64,000 nucleotides of DNA from Microbacterium sp. Gd 4-13 (GTDB lineage Bacteria > Actinomycetota > Actinomycetes > Actinomycetales > Microbacteriaceae): contig NZ_QEIJ01000001.1 in NCBI RefSeq assembly GCF_003095395.1, forward strand, positions 682,001 to 746,000, written 5' to 3'. Made by a program: the position numbers and the translations under genes. Position 1 is the stretch's first letter. Every line of letters begins with the position of its first letter. A model generated the notes under the pieces. It worked only from the letters and a program-made list of their open reading frames with translations. It had not been told where the DNA came from and made no database searches. This document shows positions 26,643-35,774 of the stretch, in pieces.

Positions 26643-29369
26643 TCAGCTCTCGCCGCCCGCGTTGCCGCTCGTGCCGGCGGTCACATCGTGCAGCTTGTAC
26701 TTCTCGATCGCCTGCGCGACGAGACCACGGTCGACAGTGCCCTCCTGTGCGAGCGCCTGCAGCGTGCGAACCACGATCGACGGGCCGTCGATCTTGAAGA
26801 AGCGACGCGCGGCCGCGCGGGTATCGGAGAAACCGAACCCGTCGGCACCCAGGGTCGAGAAGTTGTGCTGGACCCACGGACGGATCTGGTCCTGCACCGC
26901 GTGCATGAAGTCGCTCACGGCGACGACCGGACCCGGCGTTCCCGCCAGCTTCTCGGTGATGTACGCCTGTCGCGGCTCCTCGTCGGGGTGGAGGAAGTTG
27001 TGCTCATCAGCGGCCAGACCGTCGCGGCGCAACTCGGTCCATGAGGTGACCGACCACACGTCGGCCCCCACGCCCCAGTCGTCCTTCAGCAGCTGCTGGG
27101 CTTCGAGTGCCCACGGCACGCCCACGCCCGAGGCGAGGATCTGGGCGCGTGCGCCGTCCCCGTCGCCGGTGGAGATGCGGTGGATGCCGCGGATGATGCC
27201 ATCGACGTCGACATCGGCCGGCTCGGCGGGGTGCACGATCGGCTCGTTGTAGACGGTCATGTAGTACATGACGTTCGGGTCGGGGTGCTGTCCGCCGTAC
27301 ATGCGATCGATGCCCGAGCGCACGATGTGCGCGATCTCGTACCCGTACGCGGGGTCGTACGACACCGTCGCCGGGTTGGTCGAGGCCAGCAGGTGCGAGT
27401 GACCGTCGGCGTGCTGCAGGCCCTCGCCGGTCAGGGTCGTGCGTCCGGCCGTGGCGCCGATGATGAAGCCTCGGGCCATCTGGTCGCCGGCTGCCCACTG
27501 GGCGTCGCCCGTGCGCTGGAAGCCGAACATCGAGTAGAAGACGTAGACCGGGATGAGCGGCTCGCCGTGGGTCGAGTACGAGGTACCCGCTGCGGTGAAC
27601 GCCGCGACGGCGCCCGCCTCGTTGATGCCGACGTGGATGATCTGGCCCTGCGGGCTCTCCTTGTAAGCGAGCAGCAGTTCACGGTCGACCGAGGTGTAGT
27701 GCTGACCGTTCGGGTTGTAGATCTTCGCCGTCGGGAAGTAGGCGTCCATACCGAACGTGCGCGCCTCGTCGGGGATGATCGGCACGATGCGGTGGCCGAA
27801 GTCCTTGACGCGGAGGAGGTCCTTCAGCAGTCGGACGAACGCCATCGTCGTGGCGATCTCCTGCGTTCCGGAGCCCTTCTTGGGCAGCGCGTAGGCCGCA
27901 TCACCGGGGAGCTCGAGGCCCACGTGGTGCGTGCGGCGCTCGGGGAGGAAGCCGCCCAGCGCGTTGCGGCGCTCGAGCATGTACTGGATCGCCTCGTCCT
28001 TCGGCCCCGGGTTGTAGTACGGGGGAAGGTAGGGGTTCTCCTCGAGCTGCGCATCGCTGATCGGGATGTGCATCACGTCGCGGAACGACTTCAGGTCGTC
28101 GAGGGTCATCTTCTTCATCTGGTGGGTCGCGTTGCGACCCTCGAAGTGCGGACCGAGGCCGTAGCCCTTGATGGTCTTCGCGATGATGACGGTCGGCTGA
28201 CCCTTGTGCTCCTGTGCCGCCTTGAACGCGGCGTAGACCTTGCGGTAGTCGTGGCCGCCGCGCTTGAGGTTCCAGATCTGGTCGTCGCTGTAGTCCTTCA
28301 CCAGGGCAGCGGCGCGCTCGTCGCGGCCGAAGAAGTGCTCGCGCACGTAGGCGCCGCTCTCGGCCTTGTAGGTCTGATAGTCGCCGTCGGGCGTGATGTT
28401 CATCAGGTTCAGCAGCGCACCGTCGGTGTCGCGCTTGAGCAGGTCGTCCCATTCACGACCCCAGACGACCTTGATGACATTCCAGCCTGCGCCGCGGAAG
28501 AAGCTCTCGAGCTCCTGGATGATCTTGCCGTTTCCGCGGACCGGGCCGTCAAGGCGCTGCAGGTTCGCGTTGATGACGAACGTCAGGTTGTCGAGTCCTT
28601 CGTTCGCGGCGACCTGGAGCTGGCCACGGCTCTCGACCTCGTCCATCTCGCCGTCACCGAGGAACGCCCACACGTGCGAGTCGGAGACGTCCTTGATCCC
28701 GCGGTTGGTGAGGTACTTGTTCGACATCGCCTGGTAGATGGCGTTGATCGGGCCGAGTCCCATCGACACGGTCGGGAACTGCCAGAACTCCGGCATCAGA
28801 CGCGGGTGCGGGTATGACGGGAGGCCGTTGGGCGCCGCGGACTTCTCCTGGCGGAATCCGTCGAGCTGCGCCTCGGTCACACGACCTTCGAGGTAGGCGC
28901 GGGCGTAGGTGCCGGGGGAGGCGTGGCCCTGCACGAAGATCTGGTCGCCGCCGGACGGGTGGTCCTGGCCGCGGAAGAAGTGGTTGAACCCCACTTCGTA
29001 GAGGGCGGCCGACGAGGCGTAGGTCGAGATGTGACCGCCGACGCCGATGCCGGGGCGCTGCGCCCGGTGCACGGTGACAGCCGCGTTCCAGCGGATCCAC
29101 GCGCGGTAGCGGCGTTCGACCTCTTCATCGCCGGGGAACTCCGGCTCGTTCTCGGCCGCGATCGTGTTGATGTAGTCGGTCGTCGGAACCATCGGCACCC
29201 CGAGGTGCAGGTCCTTCGACTCCTTGAGGAGACTCAGCATGATCTCGCGCGCACGCTGGGGGCCCTTGGCCTCCACCAGCTGCTGGAGCGATTCCTGCCA
29301 TTCCGAGGTCTCTTCGGGATCGCTGTCCTGCGGCCCCTGCGAGTACGGATCCTGGTCGTGAACAGTCAC
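26643..29369 (-). CDS. aceE: pyruvate dehydrogenase E1 component (homodimeric)
   Basis: 908 residues. Thiamine-diphosphate enzyme that decarboxylates pyruvate for acetyl-CoA. The TPP site [14 protein letters not shown] and [15 protein letters not shown] are visible, as are [24 protein letters not shown] and the transketolase-like C-terminal domain. A GTG at 29369 after AGAAAGG gives the expected N-terminus ([11 protein letters not shown]). The frame extends upstream to 29447 without family sequence. It supplies the acetyl-CoA for the fab genes transcribed after it. Confidence 0.95.
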   Translation of the reverse strand: MTVHDQDPYSQGPQDSDPEETSEWQESLQQLVEAKGPQRAREIMLSLLKESKDLHLGVPMVPTTDYINTIAAENEPEFPGDEEVERRYRAWIRWNAAVTVHRAQRPGIGVGGHISTYASSAALYEVGFNHFFRGQDHPSGGDQIFVQGHASPGTYARAYLEGRVTEAQLDGFRQEKSAAPNGLPSYPHPRLMPEFWQFPTVSMGLGPINAIYQAMSNKYLTNRGIKDVSDSHVWAFLGDGEMDEVESRGQLQVAANEGLDNLTFVINANLQRLDGPVRGNGKIIQELESFFRGAGWNVIKVVWGREWDDLLKRDTDGALLNLMNITPDGDYQTYKAESGAYVREHFFGRDERAAALVKDYSDDQIWNLKRGGHDYRKVYAAFKAAQEHKGQPTVIIAKTIKGYGLGPHFEGRNATHQMKKMTLDDLKSFRDVMHIPISDAQLEENPYLPPYYNPGPKDEAIQYMLERRNALGGFLPERRTHHVGLELPGDAAYALPKKGSGTQEIATTMAFVRLLKDLLRVKDFGHRIVPIIPDEARTFGMDAYFPTAKIYNPNGQHYTSVDRELLLAYKESPQGQIIHVGINEAGAVAAFTAAGTSYSTHGEPLIPVYVFYSMFGFQRTGDAQWAAGDQMARGFIIGATAGRTTLTGEGLQHADGHSHLLASTNPATVSYDPAYGYEIAHIVRSGIDRMYGGQHPDPNVMYYMTVYNEPIVHPAEPADVDVDGIIRGIHRISTGDGDGARAQILASGVGVPWALEAQQLLKDDWGVGADVWSVTSWTELRRDGLAADEHNFLHPDEEPRQAYITEKLAGTPGPVVAVSDFMHAVQDQIRPWVQHNFSTLGADGFGFSDTRAAARRFFKIDGPSIVVRTLQALAQEGTVDRGLVAQAIEKYKLHDVTAGTSGNAGGES

Positions 29370-29487
29370 AGAAGACCTTTCTTCGGCTGGCAGATCATGC
29401 CAGACACTCACCATGGCAACGCGGATCGCTTTGTTCGATCCGCACAACGCACCATCGACCAGCCTAGCGAGTCGTGAAGCATCCGGA

Positions 29488-30180
29488 TCATCGCGACAGG
29501 TGTGCCGCCTCGACGAGTCGTCCGTCGACGATGTTCTTCACGTCGTGCATGCGGGGCAGATGCACGAGATCGTGGGTCACGAGAAGCGTCGAGGTGCTCG
29601 TCTCCCCGCTGAGCTTGAGGATGAGCTCGATGATCTCGGCGCCACGCTCCTGGTCGAGGGCGCTGGTCGGTTCGTCGACCAGCAGCACGCGCGGATCGTT
29701 CATCAGGGCGCGCGCGATGTTGACCCGCTGGCGCTGACCTCCCGACATCTGGTGGGGACGCTTGTCGACGTGAGAGAGAAGCCCCACGGCCTCGAGCAGA
29801 GCGTCGGCCTTCGTGCGCGCCGCGCTGCGGTTCTTCCGGCCGCGACCGCGGAGTTCGTCCATTACGACGAGCTGCTCGCGCGCCGTGAGCGAGGGGATCA
29901 GGTTGGACTGCTGGAAGACGATGCCGATCTTCTCGCGCCGCAGAGCCGTGGCCTCGCTGGCGCTGAGTGCTGTCGCATCGACGTCGTCGATGAGGACGAG
30001 ACCCGAATCGGGGCGGATCAGCGTCGCCGCGATGGCCAGAAGGCTGGACTTGCCCGAGCCGCTCGGTCCGGTGATCGCGGTCACGGTGCCGGGGCGTGCC
30101 GAGAGTGTGACGTGATCGACCGCGGTGATGCGGGAGTCTCCGTCGGGGAAGGTCAGGGTGACGTCGTCGAGTCGGATCAT
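29488..30180 (-). CDS. ABC transporter ATP-binding protein (MacB/LolD-type)
   Basis: 230 residues. Complete ABC ATPase: Walker [11 protein letters not shown]-loop [10 protein letters not shown], signature MSGGQRQRV, Walker [12 protein letters not shown], and switch His LVTHDL. It overlaps the permease gene by four bases (30177-30180). The order exporter ATPase/FtsX-like permease divergent from a two-component system suggests an envelope-stress or antimicrobial-peptide exporter under that system. Confidence 0.93.
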   Translation of the reverse strand: MIRLDDVTLTFPDGDSRITAVDHVTLSARPGTVTAITGPSGSGKSSLLAIAATLIRPDSGLVLIDDVDATALSASEATALRREKIGIVFQQSNLIPSLTAREQLVVMDELRGRGRKNRSAARTKADALLEAVGLLSHVDKRPHQMSGGQRQRVNIARALMNDPRVLLVDEPTSALDQERGAEIIELILKLSGETSTSTLLVTHDLVHLPRMHDVKNIVDGRLVEAAHLSR

Positions 30181-31244
30181 CGGTTGCTCCCGAGTGCTGT
30201 GAGGGGGTCGGCGGAGGTGACGGATCGCAGGGCGAACGCCGCCCCGGTGAGACCGAGGGCGATCATGATCACGCCCGGCACGATGGTGGTGAGTGGGCTG
30301 AGCAAGAACGGCAGGGCAGAACCCGCCAGGCCGCCCAGGAAGGCGACGAGAGCGAGTCCGACACCGATCCCGATCACGAGCACCACGAGCGCCTGCCCGA
30401 GGGCGTCGCGGATGAGCGACGGCGTGCCCGCGCCGAGGGCTTTGAGAACGGCGATATCGCCCTTGCGCTGCATCGTCCACACGGTGAAGAACGCCCCGAT
30501 CACGAGCCCGGAGATGCCGAACAGCAGTGCGACCATCAGCAGCAGGGAGCCGATCTCCGAGCGGAACGACGCCAGGGCGGTCAACGATTGCAGCGTCGTC
30601 GTCGAGACGGTTGCAGTGGCCGCATCAGCCGCTGCCCAGTCGGGATCGCCGGTGACGGCCACCACCGTGGCGTACGCACCGGGGTTGCCGGTGGCAGCCG
30701 AGAGTGCCTGCCAATCGTGGAGCGTCATCTGCACGAGCGGGGTGTGGCTGTACCAGAGGTCGGCGACGACGGACCCCACGGTGTACGACGTTCCCGCGAT
30801 CGAGAGGGCGTCGCCCGCGGACACATCGAGCGCCTCGGCGACCGTCTCCGAGACCACGACGGAGCCGTCGCCCCCGACCTGGGCGCCATCGATACCCGCC
30901 TGCACACCGAACACGGCGACAGCGGTGCGCGCGTCGCCGGACTCGGCACGGGTCTGGCTCACACCGATCGGCTCGACCCTGTCGACACCGGCCGTTGCCG
31001 ACCACTCGTCGACGGTGCCGGAGCTGATCGCGGAGTCGGCGAACGTCGGTTGCGCGTCACCCGACGGCGCCGCGAAGACAATCCGGTCGCCCGGAAGCGC
31101 CAGAACCGCGGAGATGTTCTGGGTGGCGAGGCCTCCCGTGAGGCCGCTGAGGAATCCGACGAGCACGGTGATCAGAGCGACCACCGAACCTATGAGAATG
31201 AACCGTCCGCGAGCGAAACGGAGGTCGCGAAGAGCGACGAACAT
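30177..31244 (-). CDS. FtsX/MacB-like ABC transporter permease
   Basis: 355 residues. Four transmembrane helices: one at about residues 14-36 and three at the C-terminus (about 245-265, 285-310 and 325-345), flanking a large extracytoplasmic domain of about 190 residues. The C-terminal set with MQRKGDIAVLKALGAG is the FtsX signature. The start ATG at 31244 follows AGGAAAGG. One permease gene with one ATPase gene implies a homodimeric exporter. The substrate is unknown. Confidence 0.9.
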   Translation of the reverse strand: MFVALRDLRFARGRFILIGSVVALITVLVGFLSGLTGGLATQNISAVLALPGDRIVFAAPSGDAQPTFADSAISSGTVDEWSATAGVDRVEPIGVSQTRAESGDARTAVAVFGVQAGIDGAQVGGDGSVVVSETVAEALDVSAGDALSIAGTSYTVGSVVADLWYSHTPLVQMTLHDWQALSAATGNPGAYATVVAVTGDPDWAAADAATATVSTTTLQSLTALASFRSEIGSLLLMVALLFGISGLVIGAFFTVWTMQRKGDIAVLKALGAGTPSLIRDALGQALVVLVIGIGVGLALVAFLGGLAGSALPFLLSPLTTIVPGVIMIALGLTGAAFALRSVTSADPLTALGSNR

Positions 31245-31417
31245 GGGGGTCCTTTCCTGCCGTACACGGCGTGAGGGTGCGGCGACGCAGTCCACTCTCG
31301 CTACTCGGGGCCCCGGCGACATCGCCCGCGGGCACAGCCTCGCCGGGCCGAAATGCCGTCTTCCGGATCGTCCTTTCGAAGGATGCGGGCAACACCCCGC
31401 TGCGTAGGATTTCGACC

Positions 31418-32602
31418 ATGCCCCACACCGCGCTGACCCCGGTCTTCGTGGGGTTGCGCGTCGGATTGCATGTCGTCTTCGGGGCACTGACCGTGCTCGT
31501 GATGGCGCGAGCGGTGCTGACGCGCGCCGACGCCGAGGCCGCGATCATCGGCATCGCTCTCCTGCTTCTCACGACGTACGCGCTCGGCGCGATGATCGCT
31601 CGCCGGGCACCTCGTCGCCGAACGGGCGGCGCGATCTGGCTGGGCCTTCTCTCCGTCGAGTGGATTGCGCTTCTCTGGCTGACCCCGGAGGCGTCGTATC
31701 TGGTCTTTCCGCTGTTCTTCCTCTACCTGCATCTCCTCGGCCGGTGGTGGGGCTCCACCGCCATCGTCATCGCGACGGTGGTCGCGATCTGCGCCCTCGG
31801 TCTCCACGGCGGGTGGAGCGTCGGCGGGGTCGTGGGGCCTCTCGTGGGCGCTGCCGTCGCACTGTTGATCGGGCTGGGCTATCAGGCTCTGGCCCGGGAG
31901 GCTGAGCAGCGCGACGCGCTCATGCGCGAGCTTCTCGCCACGCGCGACCAGCTCGCCGCCACCGAGCACGAGTCGGGCGTTCTCGCCGAACGAGCCCGGC
32001 TCGCCCGTGAGATCCATGACACGGTCGCGCAGGGCCTGTCCAGCATCCAGATGCTTCTCCATGCCGCAGAGCGCGCCGATGCGTCGCGACCCGGCGTCGA
32101 ACACATTCGTCTCGCGCGGGAGACGGCCGCCGACAATCTCGCCGAGGCCCGCCGTTTCATCCGTGAACTCACTCCGCCCGACCTCGAAGACAGAGGTCTG
32201 GGCGGGGCACTGCGTCGCCTCGCCCGCACGCAGTGGTCTGTCGAAGGACTGACGGTCGACGTGCGGGTGGCCGACAGCGTGTCGTTGCCGATGCACGTAC
32301 AGACAGCCCTCCTACGGGTGGCGCAGGGCGCCGTCGCGAATGCGATCCAGCATGCGGAGGCCCACCACGCCACCATCACCCTCACCGCCGATCGGGAGCG
32401 GTTGCGCTTCACGATCGAAGACGACGGCACGGGCTTCGACGCCGAAGAAGCGGCGAACGCATCGCGGAGTCGCTCGGACTCGTTCGGACTGCGCGCGACC
32501 CGCGAACGCATCGACCAGCTCGGCGGCACCCTGTCGATAGATTCCGCGCCTGACCGAGGCACGACCCTCGCTGTCGATCTCGTTCTGGAGGGAGCCGCAT
32601 GA
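31418..32602 (+). CDS. sensor histidine kinase (NarL-type partner)
   Basis: 394 residues. About six transmembrane segments (residues 10-150), then a HisKA_3 dimerisation domain with LAREIHDTVAQGLSSIQ (His about 200) and an HATPase_c domain ending GLRATRERIDQLGG. The start ATG at 31418 is chosen over upstream in-frame starts that give an Arg/Pro-rich segment. Its stop overlaps the response regulator start (32599-32602). It is divergent from the ABC exporter operon. Confidence 0.92.
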   Translation: MPHTALTPVFVGLRVGLHVVFGALTVLVMARAVLTRADAEAAIIGIALLLLTTYALGAMIARRAPRRRTGGAIWLGLLSVEWIALLWLTPEASYLVFPLFFLYLHLLGRWWGSTAIVIATVVAICALGLHGGWSVGGVVGPLVGAAVALLIGLGYQALAREAEQRDALMRELLATRDQLAATEHESGVLAERARLAREIHDTVAQGLSSIQMLLHAAERADASRPGVEHIRLARETAADNLAEARRFIRELTPPDLEDRGLGGALRRLARTQWSVEGLTVDVRVADSVSLPMHVQTALLRVAQGAVANAIQHAEAHHATITLTADRERLRFTIEDDGTGFDAEEAANASRSRSDSFGLRATRERIDQLGGTLSIDSAPDRGTTLAVDLVLEGAA

Positions 32603-33225
32603 TTCGGCTCGTGATCGCCGATGACCACCCGATCGTGCGGGCGGGAATGGCTGCTCTGTTCGACCTCGAGGATGATCTCGTGATCGTCGGCGAGGCCGCC
32701 ACGCCCGACGACGCCGTCGCCCTGGCGGAGAGCATGAACCCCGATGTCGTGCTGATGGATCTGCAGTTCGGGTCGGGTTCACAGGGCTCGGGCGCTGAGG
32801 CGACGCGCCGCATCCGTGCCCTCGACGCCGCACCGTACGTGCTCGTCGTGACCAACTACGACTCGGACGCCGACATCCTCGGCGCCGTGGAGGCGGGAGC
32901 AAGCGGGTATTTGCTGAAGGATGCCCCGCCCCACGAGCTCATCGGCGCCGTGCGGGCCGCAGCGGCGGGGGAGAGCGCGCTGGCGCCCGTGATCGCCTCG
33001 CGCCTGCTCGACCGGATGCGCGCGCCCCAGGCGAGCTTGAGTTCGCGGGAGATCGAGGTGCTGGAGCTGGTCGCTTCCGGCCTCTCGAACACCGAGGTGG
33101 CCTCGACGCTCTTCGTGAGCGAGACGACCGTCAAGTCGCACCTGGCCCACATCTTCACCAAGCTCGGCGTGGCGTCGCGAACAGCGGCGATCTCTGCAGC
33201 TCGGCAACGCGGCATCCTCCGGTGA
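32599..33225 (+). CDS. NarL/LuxR-family response regulator
   Basis: 208 residues. Receiver domain with the phospho-acceptor Asp about residue 54 (VLMDLQFG), then a LuxR helix-turn-helix (LSSREIEVLELVASGLSNTEVA, then TVKSHLAHIFTKLG). It is coupled to the kinase gene by ATGA and probably controls the divergent ABC exporter. A receiver with an inserted SGSQGSGAEA loop is slightly unusual. Confidence 0.95.
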   Translation: MIRLVIADDHPIVRAGMAALFDLEDDLVIVGEAATPDDAVALAESMNPDVVLMDLQFGSGSQGSGAEATRRIRALDAAPYVLVVTNYDSDADILGAVEAGASGYLLKDAPPHELIGAVRAAAAGESALAPVIASRLLDRMRAPQASLSSREIEVLELVASGLSNTEVASTLFVSETTVKSHLAHIFTKLGVASRTAAISAARQRGILR

Positions 33226-33256
33226 TATCCGGAGACTACGCCGGAGCCGACCCGCG

Positions 33257-34102
33257 TCACGCGCCGAGGATCGGCTTGCCTCCGGTGACCGGCAGCACGG
33301 CACCCGAGATGTAGCTGCCCTCGTCCGACCCGAGCAGTACATAGGCGGGGGCGAGCTCGGCGGGCTGACCCGGGCGACCGAGTGGGGTGTCTTCGCCGAA
33401 GGATTCGACCACGTCCGCAGGCATCGTCGAGGGGATGAGTGGCGTCCAGATCGGACCGGGTGCCACGGCGTTGACCCGGATGCCGCGCTCGCCCAGCATC
33501 TGCGCCAGCGAAGCGGTCATGCTCGCGATTCCCGCCTTCGTCATCGCGTAGGGGAGGAGCTGCGGAGTGGGGGAGTCCGACTGGATCGACGAGGTGGCGA
33601 TGATCGCCGACCCCGGCTTCAGCAAGGGGACGGCGGCCTTGGCGAGGTGGAAATAGGCGCTGAGATTCGTGGCCAGGGTGAAGTCCCACTCCTCGTCGGG
33701 GATATCGGTGATGTCGTCGCGGTACATCTGGAACGCCGCGTTGCTGATGAGGATGTCGAGCCCGCCCAGCTGCTCGGCCGTCTCGCTCACGACCCGCCGG
33801 CATGTCGCCGGATCGGAGAGATCTCCGGGCAGGAGGATCGCGCGCCGCCCCGCCTCTTCGACCCAGCGGGCGGTGTCTCGCGCGTCTTCGTGCTCGGAGA
33901 GGTACGCGATCGCGACGTCTGCACCCTCGCGCGCGTAGGCGATCGCCACCGCCTTGCCGATCCCACTGTCCGCACCCGTCACGAGCGCGATCTTCCCGTG
34001 CAGGCGGCCCGATCCGACGTAGCTCTGCTCACCGTGGTCGGCGAGCGGCTCGAGCTGCGCCTCCGTGCCGGGGACGTTCTGTTGCTGCGCGGGCTGACTC
34101 AT
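33257..34102 (-). CDS. SDR family oxidoreductase (YghA/YhdF-like)
   Basis: 281 residues. Classical Rossmann short-chain dehydrogenase: the NAD(P)-binding TGADSGIGKAVA, the catalytic NAAFQ, Ser in IIATSSIQSD, and YAMTK. The N-terminal extension of about 40 residues (PGTEAQLEPLADHGEQSYVGSGRL) is characteristic of the glucose/ribitol-like SDR group (YhdF, YghA), often stress induced. Cytoplasmic. Its end converges on the response regulator gene. Confidence 0.94.
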   Translation of the reverse strand: MSQPAQQQNVPGTEAQLEPLADHGEQSYVGSGRLHGKIALVTGADSGIGKAVAIAYAREGADVAIAYLSEHEDARDTARWVEEAGRRAILLPGDLSDPATCRRVVSETAEQLGGLDILISNAAFQMYRDDITDIPDEEWDFTLATNLSAYFHLAKAAVPLLKPGSAIIATSSIQSDSPTPQLLPYAMTKAGIASMTASLAQMLGERGIRVNAVAPGPIWTPLIPSTMPADVVESFGEDTPLGRPGQPAELAPAYVLLGSDEGSYISGAVLPVTGGKPILGA

Positions 34103-34360
34103 GAGACGTTCTCCTTCGGCCTATGCGGGGCGATGCCGGAGCGGGCATGCCCGAGTCGCCCACGTTACGGCGGCAGCGCCGGCGTCGCCCCGGGGTGTTC
34201 CCCGTTGGCGAGATGAGGTAACCGATCGCTCCCGGGTCGCGGCGTGTCCCCCATGTGGGGGACACGGTGACCTAGAGTGGCAACAGCTCAGACGCCGAGA
34301 CAGTGCACTGGGCTGGACGGCGCCGCACGACCGCGGCCCTCCTGATGACCACGTGTCGTT

Positions 34361-34843
34361 GTGCCCTCTGCCGACTCCACGCTCGATTGGACGCGGATGC
34401 CGACACCGTACCGAGGCGCCCCACCGTCCGCCCGCGGCGCGGGCGTTGAGGCACAGGCCGCCCGTGCGCGGCCGGGCCCTGGTGTCGATGATCCCTGCGG
34501 CGAAGCATCCGTAGCGCACCGGGACGGCGAATCTCCCGGTCCGCTCAGCGCGGGGTTCGCGGTGGGTGCCGACGCTCAGCAGATCAGACGTGCCGTCGCA
34601 CGCGCCGCCTCCGACGCAGCCGCACGGCAACGGGTCTTGCGCACCGTTCAGACACAGGCGATACGTGCCCTTCTCGAGATCCACCCCGTGCACCCGGTTC
34701 GGCACATCGCCGCGGCGCTGGGGATGAGCAAGAACGCGGTCGCGCGCGAACTGCAGACGTTGGCCGACGTTGCCGATCCGATCGAGCCGTGCACGAGCAC
34801 TGAGGCCGTGCGAGAAGCGTGGGCGACGAGAGCCTCGGCCTGA
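34361..34843 (+). CDS. hypothetical protein with C-terminal helix-turn-helix
   Basis: 160 residues from a GTG at 34361. The first 60 or so residues are low-complexity Ala/Arg/Gly/Pro. The rest is helical and includes a winged-HTH-like segment VRHIAAALGMSKNAVARELQTL. No family is recognised. The start is uncertain because the first part looks poorly conserved in kind. It could be a small regulator. It is followed by tRNA-Val on the other strand. Confidence 0.5.
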   Translation: MPSADSTLDWTRMPTPYRGAPPSARGAGVEAQAARARPGPGVDDPCGEASVAHRDGESPGPLSAGFAVGADAQQIRRAVARAASDAAARQRVLRTVQTQAIRALLEIHPVHPVRHIAAALGMSKNAVARELQTLADVADPIEPCTSTEAVREAWATRASA

Positions 34844-34882
34844 CGCAGCGCCGGGTCGATCCGATCGGACGACGAACGATGG

Positions 34883-34955
34883 TGGGCCCTGCCGGGATCG
34901 AACCGACGACATCCACGGTGTAAACGTGGCGCTCTACCAGCTGAGCTAAAGGCCC
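34883..34955 (-). tRNA. tRNA-Val (TAC)
   Basis: Minus strand, 73 nt. Acceptor GGGCCTT with AGGGCCC, D-arm AGCTCAGCTGGTAGAGC, anticodon stem CCACG/CGTGG with loop TTTACAC (anticodon TAC), T-arm GTCGG TTCGATC CCGGC. A CC follows the discriminator A; the terminal A of CCA is not encoded. Confidence 0.96.
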
Positions 34956-35030
34956 TCGAGACCAGTCTAAACGGGCGCGGCCCTCGAGCCGTGAACGCCC
35001 GCGACGCAGACCGGCGGGTAGGTTGGACAC

Positions 35031-35762
35031 GTGAACGCCGACCCCTCAGACCAGCGCCGACTGCTCGACCTCGCCGAGCTCGACGCCCGCATTCGACGGG
35101 CTGAGAACACGCGGAAGAACCCGCCGCAGGCCGCGCGCGTGCAGGAGCTGCTCAAGCAGCGCTCCGTGCTTTCGCAGGAGCTCTCCTCGCGGGCCGGTGT
35201 GCGAGACGATCTCAAGCTCGAACTGTCGCGCATCGAGAGTGACGTATCGGTCGTCGATGCGCGCAGTGCTCGCGACGCCGGGCGGCTCGCCGCATCCACC
35301 AACTCGAAAGAAGCGCAGGGTCTCGAAAGCGAGATCGCCGCGCTCGCTCGGCGCAAGTCCGACCTCGAAGACGCCGAGCTCGTCGTGATGGAGAAGCTCG
35401 AAGCGGCCGAAGCGTCGGTCGCCGAGCAGGAAGCCGTTGTCGCCGCGACGAACGAGGAAGGCTCGCGCCTGAGCGCGGAGGCCAAGCAGGTTGTCGCCGA
35501 CGCGACACGCGAACTCGAAACCGCTCAGCGCGACCGCGGTGCTGTCGCCGGTGGCATCGACCCCGCGCTCGTCGCCCTCTACGACCGGCTCGCAACGCGT
35601 GGCAACGCCGCGGGGCACCTGCACCGCGGAACGTGCGAGGCCTGCCGCATGGTGCTCTCGGGCACCGACATGAACAAGATCCGCCAGGCGGCCGACAACC
35701 TCGTGGTGAACTGCCCCGAATGCGGCGCGATCCTGGTGCGCACCGAAGAATCCGGGCTGTGA
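35031..35762 (+). CDS. zinc ribbon and coiled-coil protein (CT398/DUF164-like)
   Basis: 243 residues. A long coiled coil covers about residues 10-175, and a C4 zinc ribbon (CEAC...CPEC) closes the protein. This is the CT398/DUF164-type architecture. Proposed roles range from secretion scaffold to binding of RNase H/aminotransferase partners; none is proven. The GTG at 35031 fits the family. In Actinobacteria it often lies next to RNase H or DNA polymerase genes, here 12 bp before the polymerase. Confidence 0.88.
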   Translation: MNADPSDQRRLLDLAELDARIRRAENTRKNPPQAARVQELLKQRSVLSQELSSRAGVRDDLKLELSRIESDVSVVDARSARDAGRLAASTNSKEAQGLESEIAALARRKSDLEDAELVVMEKLEAAEASVAEQEAVVAATNEEGSRLSAEAKQVVADATRELETAQRDRGAVAGGIDPALVALYDRLATRGNAAGHLHRGTCEACRMVLSGTDMNKIRQAADNLVVNCPECGAILVRTEESGL

Positions 35763-35774
35763 GCCCCCACTCCG

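Noticed and set aside
27180..28817. Plus-strand frame of 545 codons opposite aceE
   Set aside because: Antisense to pyruvate dehydrogenase with all TPP motifs; no pattern of its own.
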